Shown here: positions 8,866 to 18,327 of the stretch, piece by piece | Numbering within the stretch: position 1 is the stretch's first letter | Layout: each line of letters opens with the position of its first letter | Assembly: GCF_001583435.1 (NCBI RefSeq) | Contig: NZ_CP013251.1 | Coordinates: 1,750,617-1,814,616, forward strand | Direction of reading: 5' to 3' | Length of the DNA stretch: 64,000 bases | Origin: Endozoicomonas montiporae CL-33 | GTDB taxonomy: Bacteria; Pseudomonadota; Gammaproteobacteria; Pseudomonadales; Endozoicomonadaceae | Program-made: the position numbers and the translations under genes | The notes under the pieces: generated by a model | Told to the model about the DNA's origin: nothing | The model's input: the letters and a program-made list of their open reading frames with translations, nothing else | Databases searched by the model: none

Positions 8866-9110
8866 GATGATGCTCTTTAAATGACTGAGAGTTAAATGTA
8901 GATCATAAATGAGTTGACCTTGGATTTCCGGGCAGCCGGTTTCGCCATCAAACAGCCATATTGCAGCTATTCCCGCTGAATATACGTCTTAAGACGTTTA
9001 AGTTGGTGTAGGAGAGAAACATTTAATGCGTTTAGAGAGTGTCCTTCACTTCCAGCGAATCTCGAACGAACAAAAATTTTGAACCCTGAAGCCAGACTGC
9101 CCCACATTAT
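8866..9110. other. Intergenic region with palindromes
   Basis: Contains CAGCTATTCCCGCTGAAT (8964-8981), which recurs inverted at 10994-11011, and directly after it the perfect 14-bp palindrome ACGTCTTAAGACGT (8984-8997). The remainder probably includes the promoter of the Ala/Gly-rich protein and one end of the broken transposase element at 9111. No gene seen. Confidence 0.5.
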
Positions 9111-10474
9111 TCATGAGCTGTCGTAAGGCACTATTCCCGCGACGGGACGGCTAATGATGGCATCAAACAACCCTTCCCAGGTTTTGATAAGCCAGGTCTG
9201 GAAATAACCTTTCATCAACTCCCACAGATGTATTCGTACACCTCGCGTTCGTTCTTTCAGGGCTTTTTGAAACTCCGGGCTGCCCAGTTGTTGCAGCTGG
9301 TCAACCAGAAAGGCCAGTACCGTCAGGTAAGCCAGATTGGTGGCAAGGTGCTGTTCACCGTGCCCGTAGTTGTGCTCAAGGTGGTAGTCTTGTTTCTTCA
9401 GGGTATTGAACGTTTGGTTTTCAATGTGCCATCGGCATCGTCCTCCTTTCATCAGGGCTTCAATGGTCTTTTCTGTCAGAGGTATGTCAGTGATCCAACT
9501 CCAGGTGTGACGATCATCTTTTTTGTCCGTCTCAACAAAATCCAGCACGTTGACATGCTCAACGGGGTTAGACTTATTGAGGGGCACATCGTTAGCAAAA
9601 CGATACCAATACTTGATGCCAGTCTCCGGATCAGTTTTGAAAAAACGTGCCACTTTTCCTTGCTTATCCAGTTCATCTACAGCTTCAATCAGCGAGCCGT
9701 GATTGCCGTCTTTCGCAATGATAATGTAATGCCAGCCGTAACTCTTGATCAGGCGGATAGTTGGTCCGTCAGCATACAAGCCATCGAGTACGATAATCAG
9801 TTTCAGGTAGGGGTGGTCTTTTTTTTACGTTGGCAAGAAAGCGCTTAAGGGCACTCTTTTCACAGTCGTTCTTGGTACAACCATCCTGTCGTACAATAGC
9901 TTCGGGAGCCAATGGTATAACGACCTTCTGGTCGGGGTGGACAATGCAATCACCCATCAGTTGGTGATAATAAGCTTCATTGGCTTTGCCCTGGTTTTTT
10001 ACGCAGCAGTCGTCGCAGTGTAGCTTTCCGGAGAAGAAGGTTTGTGTACCATCAATGGCCAGCAAATAATGGTTTTTGAGGTGGCCGATGTGAAACTCAA
10101 ACTTCTGCAGGTGCCCCGAACGCTGAAAGCGTGAGAAGATTTTTTTTGTAAGGCTTTTGAAACCAGTGTGGAGAAAGCTGGTCAAGTACCTCTCGCATCC
10201 GGGTGTCACTGGGAACTCTGCCATTGACGACATCAAACAGGGTTTCCAGATTGTGAGCCTGGACAGGGTCTTCCCGTTGGCTATCAAAGCGGAGCATGGA
10301 CGGCATTTTCATTTGCATCATGGCAAAAGCGGACTTGGCAAAGTTGCCAAAGGGAATGCCATTCTTGCAGTGATTAGGTCGGTGATCAGGAATGTCACCC
10401 AAACAGTCAGTAACCTCTTTAATCAGGTGGCTTGCAGTCAGGTGCGTGCAATTTTTTTGAATGGGCTTGGCCAT
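9111..10474 (-). pseudogene. IS4-like DDE transposase with two frameshifts
   Basis: Three consecutive frames together make one ~440-residue transposase. Frame 1 opens MAKPIQKNCTHLTASHLI and holds CLGDIPDHRPNHCKNGIP. Frame 2 carries YLLAIDGTQTFFSGKLHC (first Asp). Frame 3 carries the second Asp (LDGLYADGPTIRLIKSYG) and the Glu region RCRWHIENQTFNTLKKQDY. The frame breaks at two A8 runs (minus strand, at 10140-10147 and 9819-9826). In both, A7 would restore the frame: LTKKIFSRFQ and VKKDHPYLKLIIVLDG then read through. Confidence 0.8.
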
Positions 10475-10486
10475 GGTTGCAACCGG

Positions 10487-10843
10487 TCAGATCATGCAGC
10501 ATAAGGTCAAAAATAGTCGTTCAATTGTGCGGTTGCAGATTTTTTTATCACGCTCTAAAGCCTGATAGCTGGGGGCTTTTGATAAAGGTCGGGAATTGCT
10601 GCTGGCTGCCTCTTTATTCACCTGCGCCAGATTATTACCCAAATAGTTAAGGTTCAGCTCCATAAACATGTGGAACATTTGTCCACCGGATTTTTGATTG
10701 GCTTTGGACAGTTGTCTGAATTCTTCCGATCCATAATAAACTGGCATAAATGTTTCAAACCACTGATTCAGCTCTTCAATGGCGTCATCCGGGTCGATTT
10801 CGTATTTTTTAAGATCGAAAGTGAAGGGATTAATCGTCATTTG
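10487..10843 (-). CDS. Small hypothetical protein
   Basis: About 118 residues from MTINPFTFDLKKYEIDPDDA; a longer start at 10864 (MIFRNRYQ) is less likely. Acidic N-terminus, then IEELNQWFETFMPVYYG and GGQMFHMFMELNLNYLGNNL, with no recognisable domain. The last residues (NRTIERLFLTLCCMI) run up to the broken transposase element, so the native C-terminus may have been replaced by IS sequence. Soluble, no signal peptide. Function unknown. Confidence 0.4.
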   Translation of the reverse strand, partial: QMTINPFTFDLKKYEIDPDDAIEELNQWFETFMPVYYGSEEFRQLSKANQKSGGQMFHMFMELNLNYLGNNLAQVNKEAASSNSRPLSKAPSYQALERDKKICNRTIERLFLTLCCMI

Positions 10844-11019
10844 ATATCTGTTCCTAAAAATCAATCAAGCAGTAAGTTGCCTAATCATACAGATATCCGG
10901 AAGATATGCCATAAACCCTTAACTCCCTCTTAATTTTGAGGGCTCTTTATGGATTCCGGTGGGTAGTAGAAAACTATCAAAAAGTTCGCTAGCATTCAGC
11001 GGGAATAGCTGGTCATTTT

Positions 11020-11426
11020 TATACTATAATCCGTCGCTTGAAGTGCAAGAAAGAAGATATCATTCTGAACCTGCACAACCGGCTGGCGTTCGAGCTTGTA
11101 TCCAGTGATGACGTGATTTTCTTACCAACCTTTGAAACCAGAGGGATGGTCACAAGGAAAGATAAGAAGGTATTCGCCGGAATACTTGCCGCCAGATGTT
11201 AGACCTTAATCATTACGGGTTTAAAATGCGCCTGAAGTGGTACGCCAGAAAGTACGGAAAGCACGTTGTGGACTGCAATGAAGCCTATGCATCAAAGACC
11301 CGTTCATGGGATGGAAGTATTGATGATCAGCTTGGTTCATCAAAAGTTATAAAAGGTGATGGTTTCATTGTTGATCATGATATCAATGGCTCCCGCAATG
11401 TATTGCTTAACAGTTTAACAAGGTAG
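11020..11426 (+). pseudogene. Fanzor/TnpB-like nuclease remnant
   Basis: A degraded C-terminal third of a TnpB/Fanzor-type RuvC protein. The first frame reads HNRLAFELVSSDDVIFLPTF then ETRGMVTRKDKKV, and runs to a TAG near 11199. The next frame picks up RQMLDLNHYGFKMRLKWYAR, VVDCNEAYASKTRSWDG and IVDHDINGSRNVLL. The IxLPxFET and EAYTSKT..G motifs are those of Fanzor-like TnpB proteins. One frameshift lies near 11185-11192, and all four zinc-ribbon Cys are replaced (KTRSWDG for KTCxxCG). The Asp of the last RuvC motif (DHDINGSRN) is kept. The N-terminal two thirds are missing; the fragment begins just after the 18-bp repeat at 11011. Confidence 0.6.
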
Positions 11427-11489
11427 CTTGAGCCTTAACCATAACAACGAATATTGCGTTCGTTGCGGTTTTAATCAAGAGAAACACAA

Positions 11490-13109
11490 ATGTCAATGAT
11501 TGGATACAAAAGCGAGACAGTCATGAATTTAAAAACCTCATCACCTGACCTTATTCAAATCCTGATTGCTGGTGCGATTATAAGCACAGGTTTTTGCAGT
11601 AGCTACGTGGCAGCACGAGTAACCCCGGATGACGTTGGCGCCTCTTTCTTGCCGTTGTCTGCCAAGCATAAGCTAATGAAAGAGGTTATTGAACTGGGAA
11701 GCCACAAAAAGCAAGGCTTTAATGTTAACTTAATGACTAACTATAGTGATATTTTCTGTTACCATGTATATGGTTCTGACATACCCATTCCTGAGATTCC
11801 TGAGCCTTTCAGAAAATTAATCCAAGGCGGAGCTGACGATAAAACTCTACCAGAGGCTATTACAGCATTGCAGGGCTGGAATAATAAGTATCATTTGAAT
11901 CTAACTCACGGAGACTACGTTAAAGTAGTAGGTATTGATATCAATAGCGCGCTCCTACTGATACAAACTCACGTAGACGAACAAATACAGCATCATCCGG
12001 AGGATAAAGAACTACTAGACTCAATTAATTCGATTATTACCCATATAATCACAGAAATGCAGCAAGATGTAGGAAATTTAAATGATCCAGAAAATGATGC
12101 AGAAGGCAATGGCACAAATAATAGTGATCAAAGCTGTCTGCAAGAGAAATATAATGAAGCCGACAAGAAACAGAGGGATATGTTCGCTGCATTGGTCGCA
12201 ATAATGACTGCCAGAAATCAAAGTTACACGCTTGAACAAATGGTTCAGATGGTCGGGGCGCTGATAAGGGTCGCTCTTGCCGATAGCCACTCACTGATGA
12301 TTAAACAATTTGAAAAATATCTTGAGCTTGAAAACGAGAATTTTCTGTTTCATACAACCATTGTAGCAAATGATCCTGTTCTTATAGCTCTTACAAGAAT
12401 ACGCGAGCTGGAAAAGTTTCGTTCAGCCTTAAACGACATGGTTCAAAAGCGTAAGAGTAAGGAAAGCAAAGAAATAAGATTGAATAACAATATGGACGCT
12501 GCTCCTGATAACTACTTTAGCGCCATCAACCTGAGTTTTCCATTCAACTTTTCTTTATGGGCTCAACAGGTCAAAATTCAGGATTTGTTGAGGCAAACAA
12601 TTCAAGATTTGTTGAATAATAACCAACTAACTCCTGCATTGTATATCTATACCCGAGAGTTAACTAATGCTATCACTCAGTTAAACTCTTTTGCACAGGG
12701 TAATTCTGTGAATTCAATACCATCTTTGAAAAAGATATTATCAAATGTTGTAAACACATATGAAAAAAGAATTGATTTAGTACAAATTACTCATGATTTT
12801 TTTGATAAAAACTCTGATAAAAACCCTGACAAACATTCGGCAAGTGCTTCGACTCAATCAGACGAAACAGACGAAACAGACGAAACAGACGAAACAGACG
12901 AAAAAGAAGCTAACAAGCTTTTTGTCAAAGAGGTTGTCACTGTGCTAAATCAGATAAGTAATTCATTAAACACTCCTGATTTTAATTTAAAGCCTCTACA
13001 TAATGGACTGGCAGATATTTTAAAAAGAATATTAGAAACGGCGGAATTAAATTCTGATATGAGACAATTTATGAATCAAGATATTCTCGAAACATGGAGA
13101 CTAAATTAG
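11490..13109 (+). CDS. AT-rich exported protein of unknown function
   Basis: 539 residues; no family recognised. The N-terminus has a hydrophobic stretch (LIQILIAGAIISTGFCSSYVA) suggesting a signal peptide or anchor; ATG 11523 is an alternative start that puts it nearer the N-terminus. The body is polar, Asn/Asp/Gln-rich and helical (QSYTLEQMVQMVGALIRVAL, ELEKFRSALNDMVQKRKS). Residues ~457-471 are a DET repeat (DETDETDETDETDE) made by a 9-bp tandem repeat GACGAAACA at about 12860-12901. Base composition is clearly more AT-rich than the tldD or mla genes. The stop codon (TAG) is formed partly by the ISNCY-type element end, so the true C-terminus may have been cut. Confidence 0.55.
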   Translation: MSMIGYKSETVMNLKTSSPDLIQILIAGAIISTGFCSSYVAARVTPDDVGASFLPLSAKHKLMKEVIELGSHKKQGFNVNLMTNYSDIFCYHVYGSDIPIPEIPEPFRKLIQGGADDKTLPEAITALQGWNNKYHLNLTHGDYVKVVGIDINSALLLIQTHVDEQIQHHPEDKELLDSINSIITHIITEMQQDVGNLNDPENDAEGNGTNNSDQSCLQEKYNEADKKQRDMFAALVAIMTARNQSYTLEQMVQMVGALIRVALADSHSLMIKQFEKYLELENENFLFHTTIVANDPVLIALTRIRELEKFRSALNDMVQKRKSKESKEIRLNNNMDAAPDNYFSAINLSFPFNFSLWAQQVKIQDLLRQTIQDLLNNNQLTPALYIYTRELTNAITQLNSFAQGNSVNSIPSLKKILSNVVNTYEKRIDLVQITHDFFDKNSDKNPDKHSASASTQSDETDETDETDETDEKEANKLFVKEVVTVLNQISNSLNTPDFNLKPLHNGLADILKRILETAELNSDMRQFMNQDILETWRLN

Positions 13110-14835
13110 TGCCTGTCAGAAAACCTCAGAAAATTCGCAGCGAATTCTGGCTGTCATGCACCCATCGCAGCTGAATTCTACTGTTATGGCAAGTAGAGGC
13201 TATTTTTTGTACTCAGCAGCGTGAAGTAAAAGCAAAAATGCCACTTCTGAAGCGTGCAAAACCCTCATGCCAGGCGTGATAAAACAAAAACTGACCGGTA
13301 GCTGGCTGAAAAGCTATTGACGATCTCTGGTCAGAAGAAGTTTGCCCAACCGTTTCAGATTGCCGGCAACAACAGCCAGTGCAACGTATCGCTTAAAGCC
13401 CTCAATGCCTTTATCCGGACACTTATCGAGGCCGTTGGATTCCAATGCATTTATATCCGACTCCACGGCTGAGTGTTTTCTTTTTGCCCGGATAAATTCC
13501 AGATGGGTTTCACGCTTTTTGTCACTGGCTGACAGTCTGCCTTTCTTGGGCAGAACCGGACGTTCAAGAAGAGCTTCCAACTTCTCAAGATTGTCCGGGC
13601 TCCAGAAACCCTTGTCGTAGCTCACCTGATTCAATGCTGGAAACCGCTTTTTAGCATCTTCTGCCATAGGTACAGTAACCTGGTCGTCTGTTTGCTTTTG
13701 CATGACCTGATGATGCAAAGTAAAACCAAATTGATCCTGTAGCACGCAAACTCGTAGCCCCAGTTCTACCGGTGTACCGGCCTTGCCTTTGCTGATCCAC
13801 TCGGTGTGTGGTTCAAAAATCGAGAATATCTTCTCGCTATGGGGAATCTGTTCGTGCTCAATAACTCGCCGGTAAATCAGAGCTATCTGGTGCTTGCCGT
13901 GAGCAATGTGGTATTTGAGATTTTCCAGCCTTGGTTCATCGGGTTGTTTCTTCACCAACAAAGACAAGGTCACTTCCGCCTTGTGCAGAACGGCGCTGCT
14001 GTACTTGATGTACTCAACATGAGCCATCTCAATATCGTGCTGTCGCAGGCGCTTTTTCAGCTCACAGGAAGCGCCGGAGTGTTTCAGGTTCCGCGCTTTG
14101 TGGTAACGCTTACGGTGTTGATTCTTGAGATATTCACGCTGGCGCCACCCCGGAAGCTGGTATTGTTCAGCAAGGGTTGATGCAAACTCGATACTTTTAC
14201 GGCAAGCATCGCTCAACAGGCTGATATCCGTAGGGAAGTGGACATCGGTTTTAACTACGAACGAATCGGCACGGCCATGTAACGGTTCGTCTTTTTTTTA
14301 ACCAGCATATGGCCTGCTGCCACGACGACCTGATTGATCTGATCGAGAATTTCAGGGGTGAAGTGGCTGATATTATCCTGCAATGTCTGTATATGGTAAG
14401 AGCGCGTACAGTAAGGACCGTGGCCAAGCATTTGTCTAAGAGAACCATGTTCATTGGCAAGCTCTCTCAGACGGTCGTAGTCGCAGTTAGTAACCAAACG
14501 AAGTGTGCCAAGCACCAGTATTTTCCAGAACTCCATACCGGGACGACCATTGTTCTGGTCAGTGGTGGTCATGGTATCGAGTACCTGAAAAACCTGATTA
14601 CGCAGTTCGATATTTGTCCATATGTGCTGTAAAGCCCGCAATAGCCGGGGAATATCGTCCCTCGATTTGGCGTCGAAGGTGATGGCAGAGATATCAATCT
14701 CTCCCAGCTGCATTTGTGGGTTGATGGTTTGGCGCATAAATTGAGAAAAACAGCCTGTTTTGGGAAATCTTCATGAACTATATGGGGCTGCAGGCTTCTG
14801 TATTCAAGTGCTTGAGGGTTTCCGGACAGGCACTA
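13108..14835 (-). mobile_element. ISNCY (ISDol1-like) element, frameshifted
   Basis: The ends are inverted: AGTGCCTGTCAGAAAACC at 13108 and the complement of AGTGCCTGTCCGGAAACCC ending at 14834. TA precedes and follows the GTGCCTGTC core, compatible with a TA duplication. The element sits exactly at the 3' end of the AT-rich protein gene and against the IS701-like fragment on the other side. Family naming is from the transposase and is moderate. Confidence 0.7.
13314..14737 (-). pseudogene. ISNCY/ISDol1-like transposase with one frameshift
   Basis: Frame 1 opens MRQTINPQMQLGEIDISAI and runs through KSRDDIPRLLRALQHI, NNGRPGMEFWKILVLGTLR and HFTPEILDQINQVVV. Frame 2 reads CRKSIEFASTLAEQY, then a catalytic-like part (NQVSYDKGFWSPDN) and ends KRLGKLLLTRDRQ. 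The break is at an A8 run (14292-14299 region). Nine A would give VKKKDEPLHGRADSFVVKTD and join the frames. Predicted non-functional unless transcriptional slippage on the A run restores the frame. Confidence 0.75.
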
Positions 14836-15358
14836 TATACGACACAAATTCGATAAGCATTTTGTCATGGCCAGCAAGTCAAACCGGAAGGTTTCGCTGA
14901 GTGAGGAAGATATAAGTCAGGGGCGTTCACAGCGTATAGATTCCATTGACTTCTCAGAAGAAAAGCCCATCAAAGGCTGGATTGCAGGCGTGGACTTCCC
15001 CGTTCTGCTGTTCCGGCAGGTCTTTACAAACAAAGATGGCAGCAAGGGCATTCTCTATCTGATATGCAGTGATCTTGAGTGTGACGCAGAGGCTTTGAAG
15101 GCGATCTACAAAAAACGGTGGAAAGTTGAAGTCTTCCATAAAACACTCAAATCTAATGCGTCAATGGCCAAGTCACCGACTTATACAGTTTTGACGCAGA
15201 GTAATCATCTGTTTATGTCGATATATTCGGCATTTCGTCTCGAGGTGCTGGCTAATAAGCTTGATTTAAACCATTTTGAGTTGCGGGCAAAGCTTTATCT
15301 TACTGCATTGAAATCATCGTTCCAGAAACTTCAGTTGATGAAGGGGTGCGTAACATGA
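14834..15358 (+). pseudogene. IS701-like transposase C-terminal fragment
   Basis: An open frame enters from the ISNCY-type end (YIRHKFDKHFVMASKSNRKV) with no proper start. It carries GWIAGVDFPVLLFRQVFTN, the Glu-region YKKRWKVEVFHKTLKSN and TQSNHLFMSIYSAFRLEVL, characteristic of the C-terminal third of IS701/IS4-like DDE proteins. The first two Asp motifs are missing. It is a remnant. Confidence 0.7.
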
Positions 15359-15387
15359 GTTAATTTAATTGACCAGCTATTTACAGG

Positions 15388-15405
15388 CACCACTTTAAAG
15401 TGGTG
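15388..15405. other. 18-bp perfect palindrome
   Basis: CACCACTTTAAAGTGGTG between the IS701-like remnant and the monooxygenase gene. There is no T-tract, so it is not a normal terminator. It may be part of the old IS end or a regulator site. Confidence 0.35.
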
Positions 15406-15477
15406 TCCATGTCAAAATCATAAGCATTAAAAGGTGCAAGTATCTACTCTTTGAGCTGCTCTGACTTTACATCTTGA

Positions 15478-15768
15478 TCAACTGATATGTGTCATCTCAT
15501 TCACAGAAAACTGTGCTACAGCTCCTTCTGTTACCTCCATGAAGCCTTTAAAGTGAGCGCTATCCAGATGACTCTGGAGTGATTCGTGATTTTTCCAGTT
15601 TTCAAAAACCAAAAAATGAGCTGAATTATTATTATCCTGATGCAAGTCGTAACTGATGCAACCATCCTCAGTACGAGTAATATCGACCAATTTCTGTAAC
15701 TCCCCTTTAACCTCTTCAACCTTACTGTCACAGGCTATGACATTGGCAACTATAGTCAGTTTTGTCAT
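15478..15768 (-). CDS. Antibiotic biosynthesis monooxygenase (ABM) domain protein
   Basis: 96-residue ferredoxin-fold protein of the ABM/YgiN group, which use no cofactor to oxidise quinols or are simply stress proteins. The family pattern is visible: MTKLTIVANVIA at the first strand, the EDGCISYDLHQD segment, FLVFENWKNHESLQSHLDSAHF and the terminal strand VAQFSVNEM. GAGGAGACTTT gives a strong ribosome site 2-8 bases before ATG 15768. Stands alone, divergent from tldD. Substrate unknown. Confidence 0.85.
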   Translation of the reverse strand: MTKLTIVANVIACDSKVEEVKGELQKLVDITRTEDGCISYDLHQDNNNSAHFLVFENWKNHESLQSHLDSAHFKGFMEVTEGAVAQFSVNEMTHIS

Positions 15769-15932
15769 AAAGTCTCCTCAGCATCATCAACGACTTAAAT
15801 AACAGAAATAATAGCTGTTCCATGATCGCACATCGACTTTATAATCAAATCATATTCTCAAAGCCTGACATGCTATATCTTTTCCATGAGTGGGCATTTT
15901 CAGAGGCATCATAAACTCAGGATTATCAAATA

Positions 15933-17318
15933 ATGACCGTTAAAGACCACCCCATTCCAAACTTCTCCGACCGTTCGCTCTACACTGAGCTGCGTCTTCA
16001 GGAAAACTGGAAGCAAACGCTGCAACTGACTAACGGTGATGTCACCAGCAACTCGGTCGAAACCGTCAGCGGTGCTTCAGCCAGAGTTTGTGATCAGGGA
16101 CAGTGGGGCTTCGCTTCACTGCCGGAAATAACCAGCGAGGCCATTAAAGCGGTTCTGCAGGAAGCAAGTAACAATGCTGCCTTTCTCGCGCGTCATCAGG
16201 GGCAATCATCCAGCAGCTTGTCTGAATCTACGTTCTCTGTGAAGAAAGACCTCTCCAGCCGTTTACCTGCAACATCACTGGAGCAACGACTGACTTTTCT
16301 GAAAACACTGGATCAATACATTCTGGACCACTGCCCGAACCTTGAAAGCCGGATCCTTCGATTGCACCTGGAAACCATCAGCAAACGAATTCAAACCAGT
16401 ACCGGCTCGGAAGGCTTCACCTGCGTCCCCAGAACCGTCCTGTATATCTATCTGACCATTAACAACGATCAGCTAGAGCCAGTGGAGCTGATGCACAGTA
16501 TCAGTGAACGGGGAGAATATCAGGATGTTTTCACGGAACCCTCCAGCCTGTTTGACGACATTGACAATCTATATCAGCAACTGTTGGATAAAAAAGAAGC
16601 GATTCCAGCCAAAGCAGGTTATAAAGACGTTATTCTGGCTTCAGAACTGTCCGGTTTACTGGCTCACGAGGCCATCGGCCATCCAACAGAAGCAGATCTG
16701 GTGATGGCAGGTTCCGTTGCGGCAGAGCTGCAGGGCAAGCAGGTCGCCAGCCCGCTGATCAGCATGATGGACTTTGCTCACTCCTACCGGGATGAAACCC
16801 TGCCCGTTCCTGTTTTTATTGATGATGAAGGCAGCGAACCGGAAGATGCAGTATTGATAGATCAGGGCAAACTGACCGAGTTCATGCACAATCGCTACAG
16901 TGCAGCTCAGCTCGGGCAACCGCTCTCAGGCAACGCCCGGGCCTTTAAATACTTTGACGAACCGCTGATTCGTATGCGCAACACCGCTATTCTGCCCGGC
17001 AATGACAAGCTGGAAGATATGATTGCCTCCATTGACGACGGTTACTACCTGATTAAAAGCAACAATGGTGAAGCCGATGCCACTGCCGAGTTTATGTTTG
17101 GTGTTACCCTTGGTTACGAAATAAAAAATGGAAAACTGGGGCGCGCCATTGAAGACACCACCATTTCCGGCATGGCTTTTGACGTATTAAACACAGTCAC
17201 CATGGTGTCCAATGACCTGCATTGGGAATGCTCCGGCTACTGTGGCAAAAAACAAGTCATTCCTGTCGCCTGTGGCGGCCCAGCCATAAAGTGCAAAGTG
17301 CATATTGGTGGGGAATGA
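15933..17318 (+). CDS. tldD: Metalloprotease TldD
   Basis: 461-residue TldD, the zinc-bearing half of the TldD/TldE (PmbA) heterodimer that unfolds and degrades flexible peptides; in E. coli it trims microcin B17 and the CcdA antitoxin. The HExxxH zinc motif is HEAIGH at residues 245-250 (LLAHEAIGHPTEAD). The C-terminal CSGYCGKKQVIPVACGGP holds the Cys expected to ligate zinc. Length is normal. Unlike the usual separate loci, pmbA lies only 1 kb downstream on the same strand, with an unrelated opposite-strand gene between. Confidence 0.93.
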   Translation: MTVKDHPIPNFSDRSLYTELRLQENWKQTLQLTNGDVTSNSVETVSGASARVCDQGQWGFASLPEITSEAIKAVLQEASNNAAFLARHQGQSSSSLSESTFSVKKDLSSRLPATSLEQRLTFLKTLDQYILDHCPNLESRILRLHLETISKRIQTSTGSEGFTCVPRTVLYIYLTINNDQLEPVELMHSISERGEYQDVFTEPSSLFDDIDNLYQQLLDKKEAIPAKAGYKDVILASELSGLLAHEAIGHPTEADLVMAGSVAAELQGKQVASPLISMMDFAHSYRDETLPVPVFIDDEGSEPEDAVLIDQGKLTEFMHNRYSAAQLGQPLSGNARAFKYFDEPLIRMRNTAILPGNDKLEDMIASIDDGYYLIKSNNGEADATAEFMFGVTLGYEIKNGKLGRAIEDTTISGMAFDVLNTVTMVSNDLHWECSGYCGKKQVIPVACGGPAIKCKVHIGGE

Positions 17319-17352
17319 CCCTATCTGGAAGCTGAAACTTCTAAAATAAAGG

Positions 17353-18081
17353 CTATTGTTTGGAACCGGGAAACACTTTGGAAAATGCTCTTTGGAAAAA
17401 TTCTTTGACAACTATTCCTGATAACGTTGTCGATTCTTTGAAGGTGCTTTCAGTAAGGGTGGGCGGTATATAACTTGTAGTCCTGTAAGTAATCGTTCCA
17501 GAGTCCTGAGGTAGTTGCACATCGATCGCTCTGGAACTCTCTCCGGGACGACTGACAGGTTGAATATCAACCCCAAGGGTAATGTTCGTTGGCCAGATGT
17601 TCATCCGGACAAACTGGTTGTGACTATTAAACTCTATTGTGCCGGTTATTATCTGATTCATAACTCTCTGGTTATGATATTCGATATCGTAGACTCTACC
17701 GCCCCCGCCATCCTGCCTGAATGAAAGACAATGAAACACAGGGTAAAGTGGATACCCGCTCATAGTGATAACCGGTAAGCTCGGCATGAAGAAAAGCCAG
17801 TTCGGGTCTGCCGGTTCAGAATAGTCATTTAGATGCATAGCACTGCCTGTGAAGTGATTACTGCTAAATTGCAACCCCAAAAAAGAGCCCGTTGTTATCT
17901 GATAGTCCCGAGCATCCAATTCTGTGTCAGGGTCTGTTGAGACGATCAGGTGACTGACAGGCGGGCTTTCTTGCGATCCGACCATGATTTTAAATGCTTG
18001 CTCACCAAAAGTGAGCATTGGCATAAACAATAAAGCAAAGAAAAATACTGTTTTCACAGCTTCCACACCTGTCTTCCTCAA
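17353..18081 (-). CDS. Exported hypothetical protein between tldD and pmbA
   Basis: 242 residues with a signal peptide (TVFFFALLFMPMLTFGEQA, cleavage near residue 26). The mature part is beta-rich with YQITTGSFLGLQFSSNHF, DPNWLFFMPSLPVITMSGY and FHCLSFRQDGGGGRVYDIEY. No family recognised and no lipobox. Its 3' end faces the tldD 3' end (35 bases apart), and its 5' end faces away from pmbA, so it has its own promoter. Codon use is less GC-rich than tldD, hinting at later arrival. Confidence 0.6.
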   Translation of the reverse strand: MRKTGVEAVKTVFFFALLFMPMLTFGEQAFKIMVGSQESPPVSHLIVSTDPDTELDARDYQITTGSFLGLQFSSNHFTGSAMHLNDYSEPADPNWLFFMPSLPVITMSGYPLYPVFHCLSFRQDGGGGRVYDIEYHNQRVMNQIITGTIEFNSHNQFVRMNIWPTNITLGVDIQPVSRPGESSRAIDVQLPQDSGTITYRTTSYIPPTLTESTFKESTTLSGIVVKEFFQRAFSKVFPGSKQ

Positions 18082-18327
18082 GGTCAGTCATTATTAATGA
18101 GCCATGTGGCTTATAGAAAGGAGCCTTGCTACCAATCAATCCGATGAAAGATTTAAATGCAGGCAATATTTTGTAAAAAGCAATGCATCATTAACGGATA
18201 CAGCTTCATTGGCGTGCCCTGAAAAGTTAATTCTATTTTTAAGCGGATAAAGTATAGTGCAGACTGTGAATGGAATGGTTTGGTCAATATACATCGTCTG
18301 AACTATCTTTTAAGGCTTCAATAGAAA

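Larger units (their letters stand above)
8964..11011. repeat. 18-bp perfect inverted repeat pair flanking 2 kb
   Basis: CAGCTATTCCCGCTGAAT at 8964-8981 and its exact complement at 10994-11011. The pair brackets a frameshifted transposase gene and a small unknown gene. An 18-bp perfect match at this spacing is very unlikely by chance. It could be the terminal repeats of an unnamed element or a genome repeat that happens to lie in both orientations. I did not find a clear target duplication. Confidence 0.55.

Noticed and set aside
12860..12903. Short tandem repeat considered as CRISPR or VNTR locus
   Set aside because: Units are 9 bp with no spacers and lie in frame inside a gene; kept as a coding repeat only. 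No CRISPR array anywhere in the window.
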